Shown here: positions 22,657 to 36,300 of the stretch, piece by piece | Layout: every line of letters begins with the position of its first letter | Position numbering within the stretch: the stretch's first letter is position 1 | NCBI RefSeq assembly: GCF_021134715.1 | Contig: NC_060020.1 | Coordinates: 2,728,001 to 2,792,000 of the forward strand | Length of the DNA: 64,000 bases | DNA from: Daphnia pulex | Lineage: Eukaryota > Arthropoda > Branchiopoda > Diplostraca > Daphniidae | Reading direction: 5' to 3' | Made by a program: the position numbers and the translations under genes | The notes under the pieces: model-generated | Seen by the model: the letters and a program-made list of their open reading frames with translations, nothing else | The model's database searches: none | What the model was told of the DNA's origin: nothing

Positions 22657-25166
22657 ATGTCACCTACTTATGTTGCTTCGATACTTATCGGCTTCGAAGT
22701 TCTGAAGTATTTCTCTGGATGTGTTGAAAGATGCTGAAATACAAATTTGATTGATAAATCACAAGTGCATGTCTATTTTCTCCTCAAGTACCTTTCCTTT
22801 TGCCGATAATTGCATGATGTGAGAAATATTTTTGAGTGCTATGTAAACTTACAAAAAATAGATCTTGCAAACTACAACAAAAAATATTCAATCTTATTTA
22901 TTTTGTTTACCATTTCAATAACAATTTAAACTCCTTTTTATAATATTTTTTCTATCACTAAAATTCAAAGTCCAACAATAATTTTATTGAAAAATTCGAA
23001 GTTCACCCTTCATTATTTCTGCTAAGTCCAGACTTTTGTTTTTGGAAAAAATTTTAAAAAAATTCCCCTTACACGAAGTTTTCAAAAAATTCATCGTGAA
23101 AAATTTTATCAGAATATTTTATTGATTTCAAAAATTTATTTTTTAATTGTCACATACATTTATTTTTCCTATGGCCCCCAGGGGGGGGGGCCTGTCGCTT
23201 TCTCTACCGCGATAATAACATGATGCAAGTTATGTGCAAGTTATTATTTGTTTGGCGCAGAAAGCTTGTTTAATCTAGCAGTTCTCGACTGTGTCAAACC
23301 TGATATTGATCAAGTTGCCTCAGTCGTATACTGCATGATTGAATGAAAACTCAAAAGACGACAGATCAAACTATTTGAAGTCACAACACAAAATACTGGC
23401 ACGCAAACAACAACACAAAAATTTTCAAGTCAGGAACCCAGATGGAACAGCTCAGCTACAACAGCACAGCAATTTCAGCATAACACCATCACAGCTACTT
23501 CTGGATTACACTGCAACTGCATACAATGGTTCAATCCGTCTTCGTACTCTTCTTCCTTTCACCATTTGGCAGCAACAAGGAAACCCACAGCGTTAAAGAA
23601 GTATTTGTTATACCTATTTGAGAAAAGAAAATTATTTTCGAGACACAACTGTGTACACATGCATACTTATTATAACAAAAGAATACAAAGAGTAACAGAA
23701 AACCATGCAGTCCAACAGAATAACTTTGATATCTAAAATCCTACGAAGGCAAGGTATTCAAAATTTCTATAGTAGCGTAGCAAATTGGTCTACTCTATAG
23801 TCATGTTAAATCTGTTAAAGTCAATGTTAAATCTGTGGTACTTTTGCAAGACATTTGATCAAAATAATTACTTTTTTCTGTTGCATGAGATGATACGCCT
23901 AAGAACATACAGCGAGACACACGAGGCACTTCCAAGTCTGAGTTGAATGACTTGGCAAAGTGGTTTCCACATGCTAAATCACCTGTAAATTTTTACATCA
24001 ACATTTTACATTCAATAGCAATAGGAAATTAACAATAAATACCTTTTAATTTTCATCGTGAGAAACGTCACGACCAGCAACCCATTTCTGCTACGTCTTG
24101 GAACAAAATGGCCGAAATGCGTCCCTGAAGACACTAGCGCTACCTGGTGGACATTCCAGCCAACTTTTGACAGCCACCTATTGACAGCCATCAGATTCCT
24201 GTTCAAATGACTGAACGCAACGGCTGGATTGCTGGATTCCAGACAGTAAGCAGCAGCTCAACTTGAATTCGACATGCCTTTCGGCTTTCACTAGCTGGCA
24301 CGAAATGCATCAAATGAGCATAAACACCAGATTACTCCAGCAGCTTTCCGAGCTTTCCCTATGACACAAATACACAAAGTTTTTAGTTAGCTTTTCAGAC
24401 TTTTTAACTCTTTCAACATAAAAATCTATAACATTAACAGAAAGTGTTGGGGGTCAAGACAAAAAAATTAAACTTACATTTTTCTGGAGAAAAGAATAAT
24501 TTTCCTGCCTGTGGCTGTAAGGCAACGGCTCCAGCCTACTGCTTGAGTAAAAAATTCAGATAAATACAACACAACACACAAGTTGGTATGTGCCCTGCAT
24601 CTTTTCATGTGACTTCCCCAAAGTTGGTGCAATAAAGACTAAACCTGAAAATTAGTAACCCATGGCCTTGATTATGTCCCCATAGCTTCCTCTATGACAG
24701 AAAATACAGTTTATGGCATCAAATAAAAGTTATAAACATTTTTTAAGGAAGAATAATTGGCTACTTGTCTGTCAATGCATTTTTTGTAGAAAACATGTTC
24801 AGAAAAAAAAAGTGTCCCATCCCCATCCCAAGCTATAAATATAAAAAATAAATCAACGACCAAGTCCAGCAGTAGGACACTAGGCCAATTTGATGGATGG
24901 ACCGATTAACCAGATTTGAGATTTCTCAACAGTTCAATCTGATTTTTCTCCAGATGTTAACCACCAGATCCCCAAGTCCCTAAAGTGTGCCCTTAAGTCG
25001 AGAAAGATGAGGTGGCTGTACGTCTGCACGTAGCAGCAGCTTTATATAGTTCCTCTCGTAGTTATACAAGCAGTAATCTTAAGTTCCAAGCTACCTTCAC
25101 TCCTCTGTGACGGTGACCGTTTTTACCTTTCATTGACATGTTGCCGGCTTTGGTCGCCATTTCTTC
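22657..25166. other. Non-coding, AT-rich region
   Basis: No supported gene. It contains an AT-rich block at 22900-23170, a G run at 23180-23190, and a CTCF-like core on the minus strand at 24137-24150. A minus-strand ATG at 25160 opens MATKAGNMSMK before a GGTAAAA, which could be a first exon, but no partner exon was found. Confidence 0.4.
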
Positions 25167-26821
25167 TCAGCGGGACATGCATATAAAGGGTTCGAACTTA
25201 CAAAGCGAATTCGACGATTTGAGGCCGTTTGTGCAGAAAAACGAGACATTAGGCCAGAAACAGGGGTGAAGCCAATGAGTAGATCCAAGAAGGCGAGTTA
25301 TCCATGGGGCCGTGATGGAAATCTTTAACGACATCGGGCTAGATGCTGCATGCGGTCGAACTCTATTGGCCACAGAGATGAATTCCATCATCTTTGTGTT
25401 TCTAGATCTGTCGAAAAGAGTAAAATGCTCATTAGCTAAGGATTCGAGAGGAATAAAGGAAATAAAAATGTCTCCTATTACCTGACAGTACCTTAGGTCA
25501 TTAGTATAAGTGATAAAGGTTTGATAATGAAGAACTTGAGCGACAAGCACACGGTGCCCTTTTTGTATGCCTGATTCTTACTGAGCGCAACCGGTTCGCT
25601 CGTGTTTACATACGTCTGTTGCCGACCATCCATGACCAACTTGAAAATGACGTCAGTTGGTAAAGGAACCTTTGATTTGGTGGCGGTGCATTCCTTTTTT
25701 ATGACTCCAACAGAACCACAAGTCGTAACCCAATAAGGGCACGCCATAATACTGCAGTCTTAGAGCGTGTGGAATAAGTTCATTGGCTGTTGGTAAATCA
25801 GTAGTAGATGGTTCTTCTCCCTCTTGTTTGCGTTCAGATTCTTCTTCTTTCTCCAAGTTGACAACCGAATGAAAGGCATCTTTAGCAAATTTCCACATAG
25901 GAATAGCTGTTGCCTAGGTACGAATTATAACGAACTATTAGCATCCGTTTTTACAAAAACTTGTTTAATTTATTGCAACTTAACGTTCTTTTGGCATCTT
26001 TATTGTAGGAGGCACCTGCTTTAATTTCTTGGCTCAGATTGTATTTTGCTTTTGACAAAGGGAGTTCAAATTCCATCGTGGCCAAAACTGCAATCAACTG
26101 TTCGAATCGATGGGGCTGCTCGAGCAGTACCACGTCATACGATATTCCAAGGCAATAGTTACACCATCACTGTCAGTTTCTTCCACGCGCCGGTTTCCTC
26201 GACAAAGATGCATCTCACAATGAGTATTTCCGCCTATTTCGGTCGTAACCCAAATATTGCAGAGTCTGAAAAAAAATAAGGAATTATGTTTATATATATT
26301 CAGAAAATATCAAATAATAATTTAAAAATAGACACAAACTCATGAAATAACTTTTTTGTCACTTAAGTTAAATGACGGGGAAATTGTGTAGAAAAGGTAA
26401 AAATTATTATTTAGTGCCGAGAAAAGCTAAAATTTACTAATATACGCCACGATATTGAAAAATACTGAATTCTACAAAGGGAATTTTAAAAATTATCAGT
26501 ATACTTAAAATTTACGACATTCTGAAGAGACGTACGACACTTCATCTACCATCAACAAAGGGAAGCGGGAATAAAGTAGGGACAATCGTTCCGTTACTAC
26601 TAGACTACTGATTATGTGATTAGCAAGATAATACGCATCAGCAACCGTTCTTGTGTCTCCATATGCCGCACAGTAAATACAAATTTACACTTACCAAGTA
26701 TTATTAAACGACAAGTGAAATTCTGATGGGTCGACATACTCGACAAAAAACTCAACAAGTTGTTGGCAGTTTCTCCTTTTAATTTGATCTCTCCAATGTC
26801 GCTCTGACCAGCTCCGTCATC
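25167..26821 (-). pseudogene. Disrupted multi-exon gene of unknown family
   Basis: Exon-like blocks with splice sites read on the minus strand from 26821 down: 26695-26821 (DDGAGQSDIGEIKLKGETAN...), about 26045-26265 (IWVTTEIGGNTHCEMHLCRG, then SYDVVLLEQPHRFEQLIAVL), about 25500-25895 (MWKFAKDAFHSVVNLEKEEE to LRQ-type end) and 25167-25425 (MMEFISVANRVRPHAASSPM to a TGA). Within the second and third blocks the coding-like frame changes phase without splice sites: near 26143, near 25745 and near 25555. Neighbouring genes show no such shifts. The family is not recognised. A true gene with sequencing errors is the alternative. Confidence 0.45.
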
Positions 26822-29800
26822 CTGTGGATTAAATAGGTGTTTTATTTCTTATTACATAGCAAATGCCTAGCATAACATCACAATTTCTGAAACTCAACAG
26901 CTTATGCTAAACCTAGCAGCTAGGTCAGAGAATCAAAACACCTTAGAATATCAGTTCTCTTTCTCTGCTTCAGAAACACCAATAACTTGGAGGGAAGAGT
27001 AGTAAAATTATCATATTATCCTTACATGTAGCATAGGCCTACATCCATTCCAAAACCTTTCGGATATAAAGCTGAAGTTTGGTAGCTGCAAGGTAGCTGA
27101 TGTTTTGATAATAAAAAATACTCAGCAACTGGATGTAAAACTTGGAACAACCATGATCTAATTAACCCTTGATGAAATATTGAAATTACAGAGATAGTAG
27201 CATGGATTAAGTATAAACTTTAGTGGTACATGATAGAATTACTTACACGTCATTTATGGGTTTCATTCATTTTGCCCATACAAATTTAAAACAAAAACTT
27301 AAAAATAACACACAGAATCCAGCATAACTTTAGTTGATATCTGTACTTTACTTTACTATTTTTGGTATGACTGCGATGCGAAATGCGATTTACATTTTAC
27401 ACGTGCATTGTTCAGAACTGCAGAAGTATTTCTGCTGCCAATGTGCGGACTGCGGATGTGCCCCCGTCAGCTACGCCACCTAGTGGATGCACGACATCTG
27501 ACGTTGAAAATTGCAGTAACATCGAATATTTTAAAATTAAATTCATTCAAGAAAGCGACTACTTATATAAGACCACAATGAACCTCAGATAAGATAACAG
27601 ATGAAGTAGTTGTAGTTTCATAATTTTTATGCTAATTCTAATAAAGGTACATGTGATTTATACCAAATTCAACGTGAATAGATTTAGAAAAATTAAAATC
27701 GTGCATATCTAACAAACTAGATGGCATACAACATCTCTCTGCGGGAAAATGCGTATGCGCATGGAACGGTCTATCAAACAACTCTGCTATAGCCTACGCG
27801 TGTTATTTAGAACCTTGGTAATAGAAGTAACTTTAAATTAAGAAAAATCGTTATAATGAGTCAGCTATTTCGTCGGAGACGTTGAACTGAGCCGGGGAAA
27901 AATTTATGACCAACTTATGGAAGACGTATAAAGTTTGAACGACTTGATAAATGAAATGTGTATAAAGGTCCGCGCCTGCTCACAAACGCTGAGGTGCTGG
28001 AGATGATATGTTCGGTGATAAGAACATTTTGATAGCAACTCTCGTAAATCGATTTGCAAATTTAGGGAACCTGCCCAAGACGCATTTATATCATAGGACC
28101 GCAGGCTTCCGGAATGTAGCGTGCGTGTTCAATATTTGCATAGTGATTCGGATTTATGAGTAGCCAACTGATGGGGTTAATACCAAAAAAAATCGACCAT
28201 CTTCTCCACTATGCAGACGCACGTATCCTTCGAACCTAATACTAATTTCCATCCAATTTCGGAAAGAAAAGAGAAAGATGACAATTTCACCAATTGTTGT
28301 AAATGGAAGCACCAATTGGGACTTGCCAACTCGACTTTATGGCGAAAGTAAACTTTGTTGCAAGCCGAACGAAATTCAGTACAGCGGCAAATAAAATGAG
28401 AAACAAACAAACAGTTGATGCTATTTTTGTTTTATTTATTATTATATCGTCATCGAGAGACGTGGCATAAAATATACAGCCATACTAGCGCATCTCTAAA
28501 TAGATCGAGTATTCAGCAATAGATATTATTAGCAGCCAGCCCTCGAGATATTCGTATTCCATTTAGTACTCAAATAATTAATTGATCGAATCAGCTGGAT
28601 GCTGGAAACAAGGGAATGGAATAGTTCGCCGTTCGCCGGACAGTCTAAAATTGAACAGAAAAAGCTGTATCATATTTTTTTTAAATCAATGACGAATGCA
28701 CATGTATGCCATGGATTAAATATTCTTAAGGTCGAGAGAGAGGCCGAGAACAAACTTTTAGCGTCCTTCCTTGCAGTCAGTCATCAATATTTCATAAAAG
28801 CTTATTTATTTCCGTTCAAGTTTACACAAAGGTCTCGGCTGAAGTCGCGGCTTTTCATGAACATTTCACATGGTTCCGATGAAGCGGCACATCAACCAAA
28901 AAATAAAAAAAGGTATTAAGTCGACAAGGAGACGACAGGATCTTCCAGTTCATGTAAACATTCAAAGATCAAGGACAGAAACTTTAGCCATTCTTCAGCA
29001 AATGGGAAAAAGAAATGTGAATACTGCATTGCTGCTCTTATGCAGCGTTAAAAAGAAACTTGTGACTGTGTGAAAGGACCGGCGAGGAAAAGAAATTCAC
29101 GAACTCTCAGTCGTTAGTCTGCCTTGGCTCTCTATGCGCGTGTCAGACCAGATTACAATACGGTGATAGATAGTAACAAGGCCTAAAGTAAACTTTTTAG
29201 TTATGATGTCAAGACTTCGCACTGCTGCCCATCTGGGCCCAGCAGACAGTCGCCTATTATCCAGAAAGAATACTTCAATAATAAGAAAATATATGTATGC
29301 TCTTTACTGTCCTGATTCCCACTCGGTTTTCCTCTTCTGCATACAGACACGTACGTTAGATCTCAAGTCCAGTGTGATCCTTTTTTTTCCCCCTTTCTGT
29401 GTGTGTAAGTATTCCACGAGCCGGTCGTCAAAGGAGAACGAGGACCAACTTACCTCTCGGCCATTCCATTCTAGCGCGTTCTTTAGCACGGAACGACGGA
29501 GCAGCGGAATGGGCCTCTCGGGAGCTATATTCAAACGATTCCAGCTCAGCTCTTGACGATACGGTTGAATTAGTATTCTCTACTCTGAATGTCCACACAC
29601 AAAGAGGAGAATGTGAAACTGTCCGACGTCAGCGAGTTTGCTACGATAACACACTGCTGTTTCTGCATAATCCGCCATAGGTGTGAGCCGGTGCAATCTT
29701 TTTGTTGTTGTTGCTTTTTGGCGAATAGGAGATTGCTGCCGTTGCATTATCCAGAAGGAAATCCTTCCCTCGGTTATCCTAGACTACAAAAAAAAAAAAA

Positions 29801-32800
29801 CGCAAATCGCTTCTCTTTCACGCCATTCAACTTGATTCTAGTATTTGCTTAGACTAGCTCTTGTCTGGTTTTCTTTTCGATGTTTTCTTGACATTCCGTC
29901 TCAAGAGTCAAGAGTGCCGTCTCAATAGGGCTCCGGCTGCTCAGATGTTCACGCTCGCCCACGTACAAAGTCAACTTCTGATGTCGGGCAGAATCAAGAA
30001 GGATACATAGTACTGGTGGTGGTGGTGGCCTGGTGGCTGCAAGATTTAGTTATTTGCAATCACTGTAAAAACAAATAGAAGCTGGCCGGATTTCGTGCTA
30101 GAGCCGACAAAATACACGAACGTTTTAACGTTTTTGACTTTTTCATTATCTTTTACTGCGCTGAAACACTGTTCACGAATTTAATAGCTTCCGACATTAT
30201 ACGAGCGTTGGCAATTAAAATTACTGCTGAATTATAAATTAAGACTTCCTTTCTTCGACCACCACTTCTATTTCGCCTCGTTAAAGTCGCAACGATTTTT
30301 GGCGCAGCTCAAACTGTTAATAGTTGATTACGAGATGCTATTTTGTTTGCATACCCCGCAATGGCACTCAAACACAACTACATCGTGCAAACATGCACGA
30401 AGGGAGTTCTATACTTTTTTTTTTCGTTCATACATTTTGAATTCGATCCGAGTTCCCTGTTTGAAAGCAACTAGAAGGACTCTTTTGACATACAGTGCGC
30501 AAGACCTAACAGCAAAGACTATTCCAAACGCATACAAGAAAAGACAGGACGAGTAATGTAGACCTAATATTGACATTCACGTGTAAAAATTGCGTAGGCG
30601 TGTAGTATATATATAAGCTACTTTGAATCATAATATTTAAAAAAAAAAAAGCTAAATTCCCCGATAGTTGTTTTTCCTGAAATATATTACTTTCATCTCC
30701 ATCGATTTCTTTTCGCAGGATCTGTCACAGTTAAAGTTGGCTCCCTTCCAAACTTGGCTCTCTTGCTACTTTCTTAGACTCTTTTTAAAAGTGTAATGCC
30801 CTCTCGTTTTTTTCCCCTGTAGTCGAAACCGACATTCGCTTCTGCCATACGACTTTTGCTAATGATGGCAACTTTTTTCTTTTTTTTTTTGAATCTCGAG
30901 CCCAAAGTAAGAAATGTTAGAGGGGCTTAGGACTTTGGCCGGTTCGACATCGTCTGAATGAACGAAACAAACTACTAGAAAGAAAATCCGTTGGCATTTA
31001 TAAAAGTCGGCGGTGACAAACGACGGTCTCTTTCTCCATCTACCTACTTCCTCACTGTTTCCTCGACATTTCCACGCCGGTAGACCGAGTACTTGTTTGT
31101 TTCCTCCGCTTTATACCCCGCAGGCTGACCACAGCGAATGGATCACTCATCTAGGCTGACGAATTAGTAGTCGATTGTTATCCTGTTTCTTTTTTCTTTT
31201 TTTTTACTTTTTGGGTTAGAAAGAGCGATAGACTGTCGTGTGTAGGAGCTTATACGTTACTGACCGTGACAAATTATACCTTTTTTTTTCATTAAAAGGG
31301 CGACGACATTGGAGGGATCAGAAAGACTGGAGAAACAAGCGCGAATTCGGTATCGATTGCCTTTAAGAAAAAGAAGAAAAATAATGGTTGGGAATACACG
31401 AAACTTGCTACGTACGTACCTTTATACGCACCCGATGAACATGTCCAGCCGTTGGCCATTTGACCAAGAGAACGACGGAATGTGCCATTTGCACGCGGAT
31501 TTCATCTCGTCCCGCGCCGCTCCGAAGCTTTCCAATTTTCTCCGTTTCGTTGATGATTGCCAGATCCACCCACGATCAGATTCCTAGTACAAACAAGCGG
31601 GGGGAGACTCGGCTCCAGAGAGCAATAACAAACAAAATTTTATAAAAAAGAGGTCGACCCGGCGGTCTGGTTTTGGTACAGCGAGCACTTCCGTTAGCAT
31701 TAGCTAGATGGATGATGTTGGAAAAATGTGGAGAAAAAGAAGAAAAACAAAGAAGAAAGAACTCTTCCAACAACAATTTGTGGAGCCCGCAAGCTCCTTT
31801 TTTCTTTTCATTTTCCATTCTATGAGATAAGGAATCAGACGGTGGAAGATGCCGGTAACTTCTGGTCGCTTCTCCTGCAGCGCATTAAAGAATAATGACA
31901 TACAAGAAGATTGAGAGCTACCAATAAAATCTAATCTAGCCGCACAGCGCCAAAGTCTGCCTGTCTAGTACAGGGATTTTCTTCAGACCCATTTTTCCTC
32001 TTTTTCCTCTCCTTTTTTTCCTCTCTCTCACTCTCTCTATCCAAACTTTTGGACACGTCGTTCGCTGTATAGAGTTGGCACTAGTCGATTTTTCTTCTAA
32101 CCATTCGTATTCATCCGAAAAGTGGACTAATATGAAGCCCGTCATGAGCGCAGGCGGATAACACGGCCCCTTAAGTGAGTGAGTGAATGATTGAGTGAGC
32201 GAATGAGTCCAAACGAGTGGGAGAAGAGCTAAATGATGGGAGTGTCTGAGCAATAGGTAAAAATCTTATCTCACGTCTCATCCACTAGTTTTATCTCAAA
32301 TTTCTCAGAAATATATGAATGCTTGTCAGTTTAAAAAAAAAAGTAGGCCTGACAAGTTTTGGCCTGGGCACCGAAAGCTGCGACTCGAATCACTTGGCAT
32401 TCACATTAGAGGCGGGCGGCAATTTATCTCTCCATCTCTCCCGGAATTTTGATTTCGATGCGGATGCGAAGCAATTATAGATGGCGCATCCATTTCAAAG
32501 TTGTTGCACTCGAACTGCATCCAGGCAACTTGCACTCGGGTCGCACTTATCAACAACGATTTCAACTGTTCGTCACTCATCACACTCTACTTCCGGCACA
32601 GTTCCTCCCTTTTAGGGGTAAATAATCACTAAAGCTAGTTCCGGTTCCGACTCTCAATGCTGTAATAGGGATATCACTTCCATGACTAGCCCTTGCATCA
32701 AATGCGGAAGAACCGGAAGCCAGACCTGAAACATCAACAAACATTTCCATTAAGGCCGTGTATATTAGATATTATTAATCTGTTTTTTTGTTTTGTTTTG

Positions 32801-33387
32801 TTTTTATCGAAAGTAGAGAAACATGTAATCGAAAAAGAGGATAGAATAAACGGAAGGAAAATTCAAATAGAAGTGTACCAAAAATAGCTTCCAAATCGAT
32901 TAATTAATTCTTTAAAAATTTGAAAAAAAAAGAAAGCAAATAGAAGGCCGATTGAGTTGACATCTACATTGGTACGTGGATAGATTTAGAAACATCAACT
33001 GAAGGAATAACATTTTTTTTTCACATCACTTGCAAATTTACTCTTGCTTTTTGGAGGGGGGAGGGTTATTATTTTTTTGGAAGCTGTATAAGGCACACAA
33101 CCGAAGCCTCAAAGACCGATAAATAATAGTCTCGAATGCATTCACTTTTGCACAAATCCAAAAAACAAAAGAATTTGTGTTTAAAAAAAAGAAAAAAGGA
33201 CTAAATAGTAAGAGCTGAATTTTGGATTGTGTTTCTTTTGTTAAGTTTAGAGCACTTCATTGCCTACGCCTCTGCAACTAGCATCAATCGAGACTCGAGT
33301 AATAGTAAACCAAGACAACAGGAGATGGAATATTGTGAGAGGAAAAAGAGAGAAAAAAAAAATGTTAAGAGGCAGTTAAGAGAAAAA
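26822..33387. other. Non-coding region without supported genes
   Basis: About 6.5 kb with no exon that combines splice sites, phase and family signature. There are short GT, GGT and GAGT repeats (for example 30010-30028 and 32174-32210), long T and A runs, and a CTCF-like core at 27471-27486. Parts may belong to untranslated exons or distal regulatory DNA. Confidence 0.45.
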
Positions 33388-36300
33388 TCACAGCTCCCGG
33401 ACACCGGTTCCGTAGTTGGCTCCGCCTGCTTTGCAGACGGCTTCGCGGAAGAACTCGTAATTCAGCTCATCGGGCGTCTCAATCTGCAACTCGACTGCGA
33501 AATTCTGTAAAACAAAACGAACCATTTCATTTCGACGAAAAGCGAATGGTGTTTCATCTAATCAAGGTGATGATGCTAGAGAGAGAGATCAGAATGAAGT
33601 ATAGTCTAATGAAAAACGATTTCTACGGCAGTTAAAAGACGTTTCTTTTAATGAATATTGCACCCAATCAAGCCAAATTGATCGCGAAGAGCACCTCTTT
33701 AATGCCTCTTCCGCCTCTTGTCATAACCATCCATCGTTAATTCGTTATCTAAAAAAAAAGGGGAGGCGGGAATGGGGACTGGGAGGGCTATGCAGGTTCG
33801 GGATTCATCTTATTCTGATTGATTAATACCATGATGATTTCTTTGACGAGGGCCTTGTCACTGCTGAGCCGGGCGCGCTTCATCGTGCTGACGTTGGGCC
33901 CCAGCCAAGTCACAAAGAGGAACTTGGTCCGCTTGCTCATTTCGTCGCCGCTCTGTAATTAAAGGCAATCAAAGAAAAATAAGTAGAACGTCAGAAAATA
34001 ACTGGGAGGATGTTTGCAAGCCAAATAGAAAAGAGGAAATGAATTCCTCCGGCTTGTTGCTTGTACACACAAGATCGAACCTCGATGAAATGCGTTTTTA
34101 CCTGAATGCGAACGAATCCAAAGGCGCGCTCATCGTCGACGAATTGAGTTCGAAAGTCGGCGAAATCGCTGCCGACAGCCTTGCTGCAGATCTGATTGCC
34201 TTCGAATTGGAACACCGCCCTATTTGAAACGTGAAAAACAAACAAAAAAAAATTGCGGTTCAATACATAATCATCCGTTACAGTCAGTCAAACAACAACA
34301 GCCCCCCAAAAGTTCATTTCTCTCTCCCCACCCGTTCCAGTTGGGTCGATTAAGTTAGTTTTGTCGTTCGTTCCACTTGTCTCTTCTCTTTCCTGTGGTT
34401 TTACATCATCCGACGCCGAACGAAATAATGCAACAACGAAAAAACCTATCGCACTCTATCAAAAGCGTCGGTGTGGAAACCGGAAAAGGAAGTGAAAATC
34501 AACGTTTGTTGGTTACCGATAGCGACAGACACAGAGATGCAGATAGATCGTGAACTTTATACATTTTTTTTGTTTTCGTTGTCCCTGCCACTTCACGGTC
34601 TCTCCCTCCCTCTCCTACTTTGGTTGAAACAGGAGAATCGGATGTGCGATTTGTTATTACCTTTGACAACCACCGCCACTACACACAAAGTAAATAAGTT
34701 AGCCGGCTCTAGAGCGCACACACACATCCCACCCCAGGGAATGAACCGGAAGCGTAATGTTTTTGGCGTGTTCACGGTCGAAGAATTATTACCACTCCCC
34801 ATAGCCAACGAATTATAAAGTACCGCATAGACGACAAAATCATTCACTTCCCTAAAATTACATCAAGACTTATTTACATCCAAGCGAGAGCGGAGAACGG
34901 AATAAAATCCAGATACAAATGCGCACATAAACGCCGCCGTTGAGAAAAGCGATCTCGCATAACAACAAGAGAAATAGGGTGAAACCGAAAAAAATAATAA
35001 TAATAAAAATTGCCAGCAGTTGGAAAAGCGATGATAGTTCAAAGGCCCCAATTGTGTGCGAGCCGATAAAAGTTTTTCCCCCTCAAAAAAAAAGTTTCGG
35101 GTGTTATGTATACGAGAAAAGTGGGAGAAAAGGAAAGTGCGTTAGCGATCGAGACTCGGCTCGAGTGGGCGAAGCACGTCTCTCGTTAGAACGATCATAA
35201 ATGTACTTAAAAAGACGTGAATGAACCAAATAAATCGAATTAACTCTTGGGGGTTCACTCGACCATATCGCCCCGTTTCGAACGAAAGCAGCAGAATTCA
35301 ATTTGACTTTCCAGGAAGAAACCAAGCACCACCTCCTCCCTCTTGCCCTGTCTTCGTTCCTAAACGAATCCAATCTTCAAATTACGACTTTGTAGGGAGC
35401 TGAAGTTTCGACTCGACTCCCGTAACCTTTTGTTTATCAAGAGAAAATCAATGCGGCAATTGAGACGAGCTATTTGAAGACGCTAACTGACGCGGGTGGC
35501 GAAACAAGGCACGAACTCTTGTCCCAGGGCTGTTGGATGTTTATGTGCGTCGAAATCAAAATGGCTAGACGCTGGAAAAATAAATAAATCAAGATCAACG
35601 TACGCAAAAGCGTCAGGCGAGCAGCCAGCCATAAAAGATGACTTGTTTTGACGTCAATCTGCAGCGGTAAATTACTTTTCGTTTGTTTGCGTCAAACGGC
35701 TACAACGCCGTGAGAGAGGCCAGTAGAAATATGAAATAAAAATAAAAGGGGGAACAACAGATGTTACAGCAGTGCGTTCACACCGAAGAAACCATTAAAT
35801 GCTGGCTGCAAACAAAAAGGTATAAAGTACTGAAGAATTTTGAGAAATAAATAAATAAAATAAATCAGACGAGGTTCGTGTGAACAGATTTTTTGTTTAC
35901 AGCCCGAAGGAAGAAGAATGCAACTCTTTCCCGATAGCGGTCGAATCAAGGCGTCAGATGTTGTGCAGATTTTATCCGATTTGATACGGTCGCCCTCCAA
36001 AAAAAAGACGGTCGAGAGATTAGCCAAGAGAAGAAGACAATTACGTTATTTGCCTGATATCATACTGTCTCACGACATCAGACAAGTGGTTCATTTAGTT
36101 ACTCGTGATTTCTCGCTGCCATGGATAATTTACGCAATTAGCAAGAAATTAAGAGGTTCGTCCCGTAAAAACCGAGTCAAAACACTCGACTCGCTTCCGC
36201 TTGAATTAACATACTCGGATGGGATTCGCGAGACGTCAAGAGCACGGACTACACGCACTCGACTCGCGAATGAACAGACAACCGAAAACGATATGGAAGA

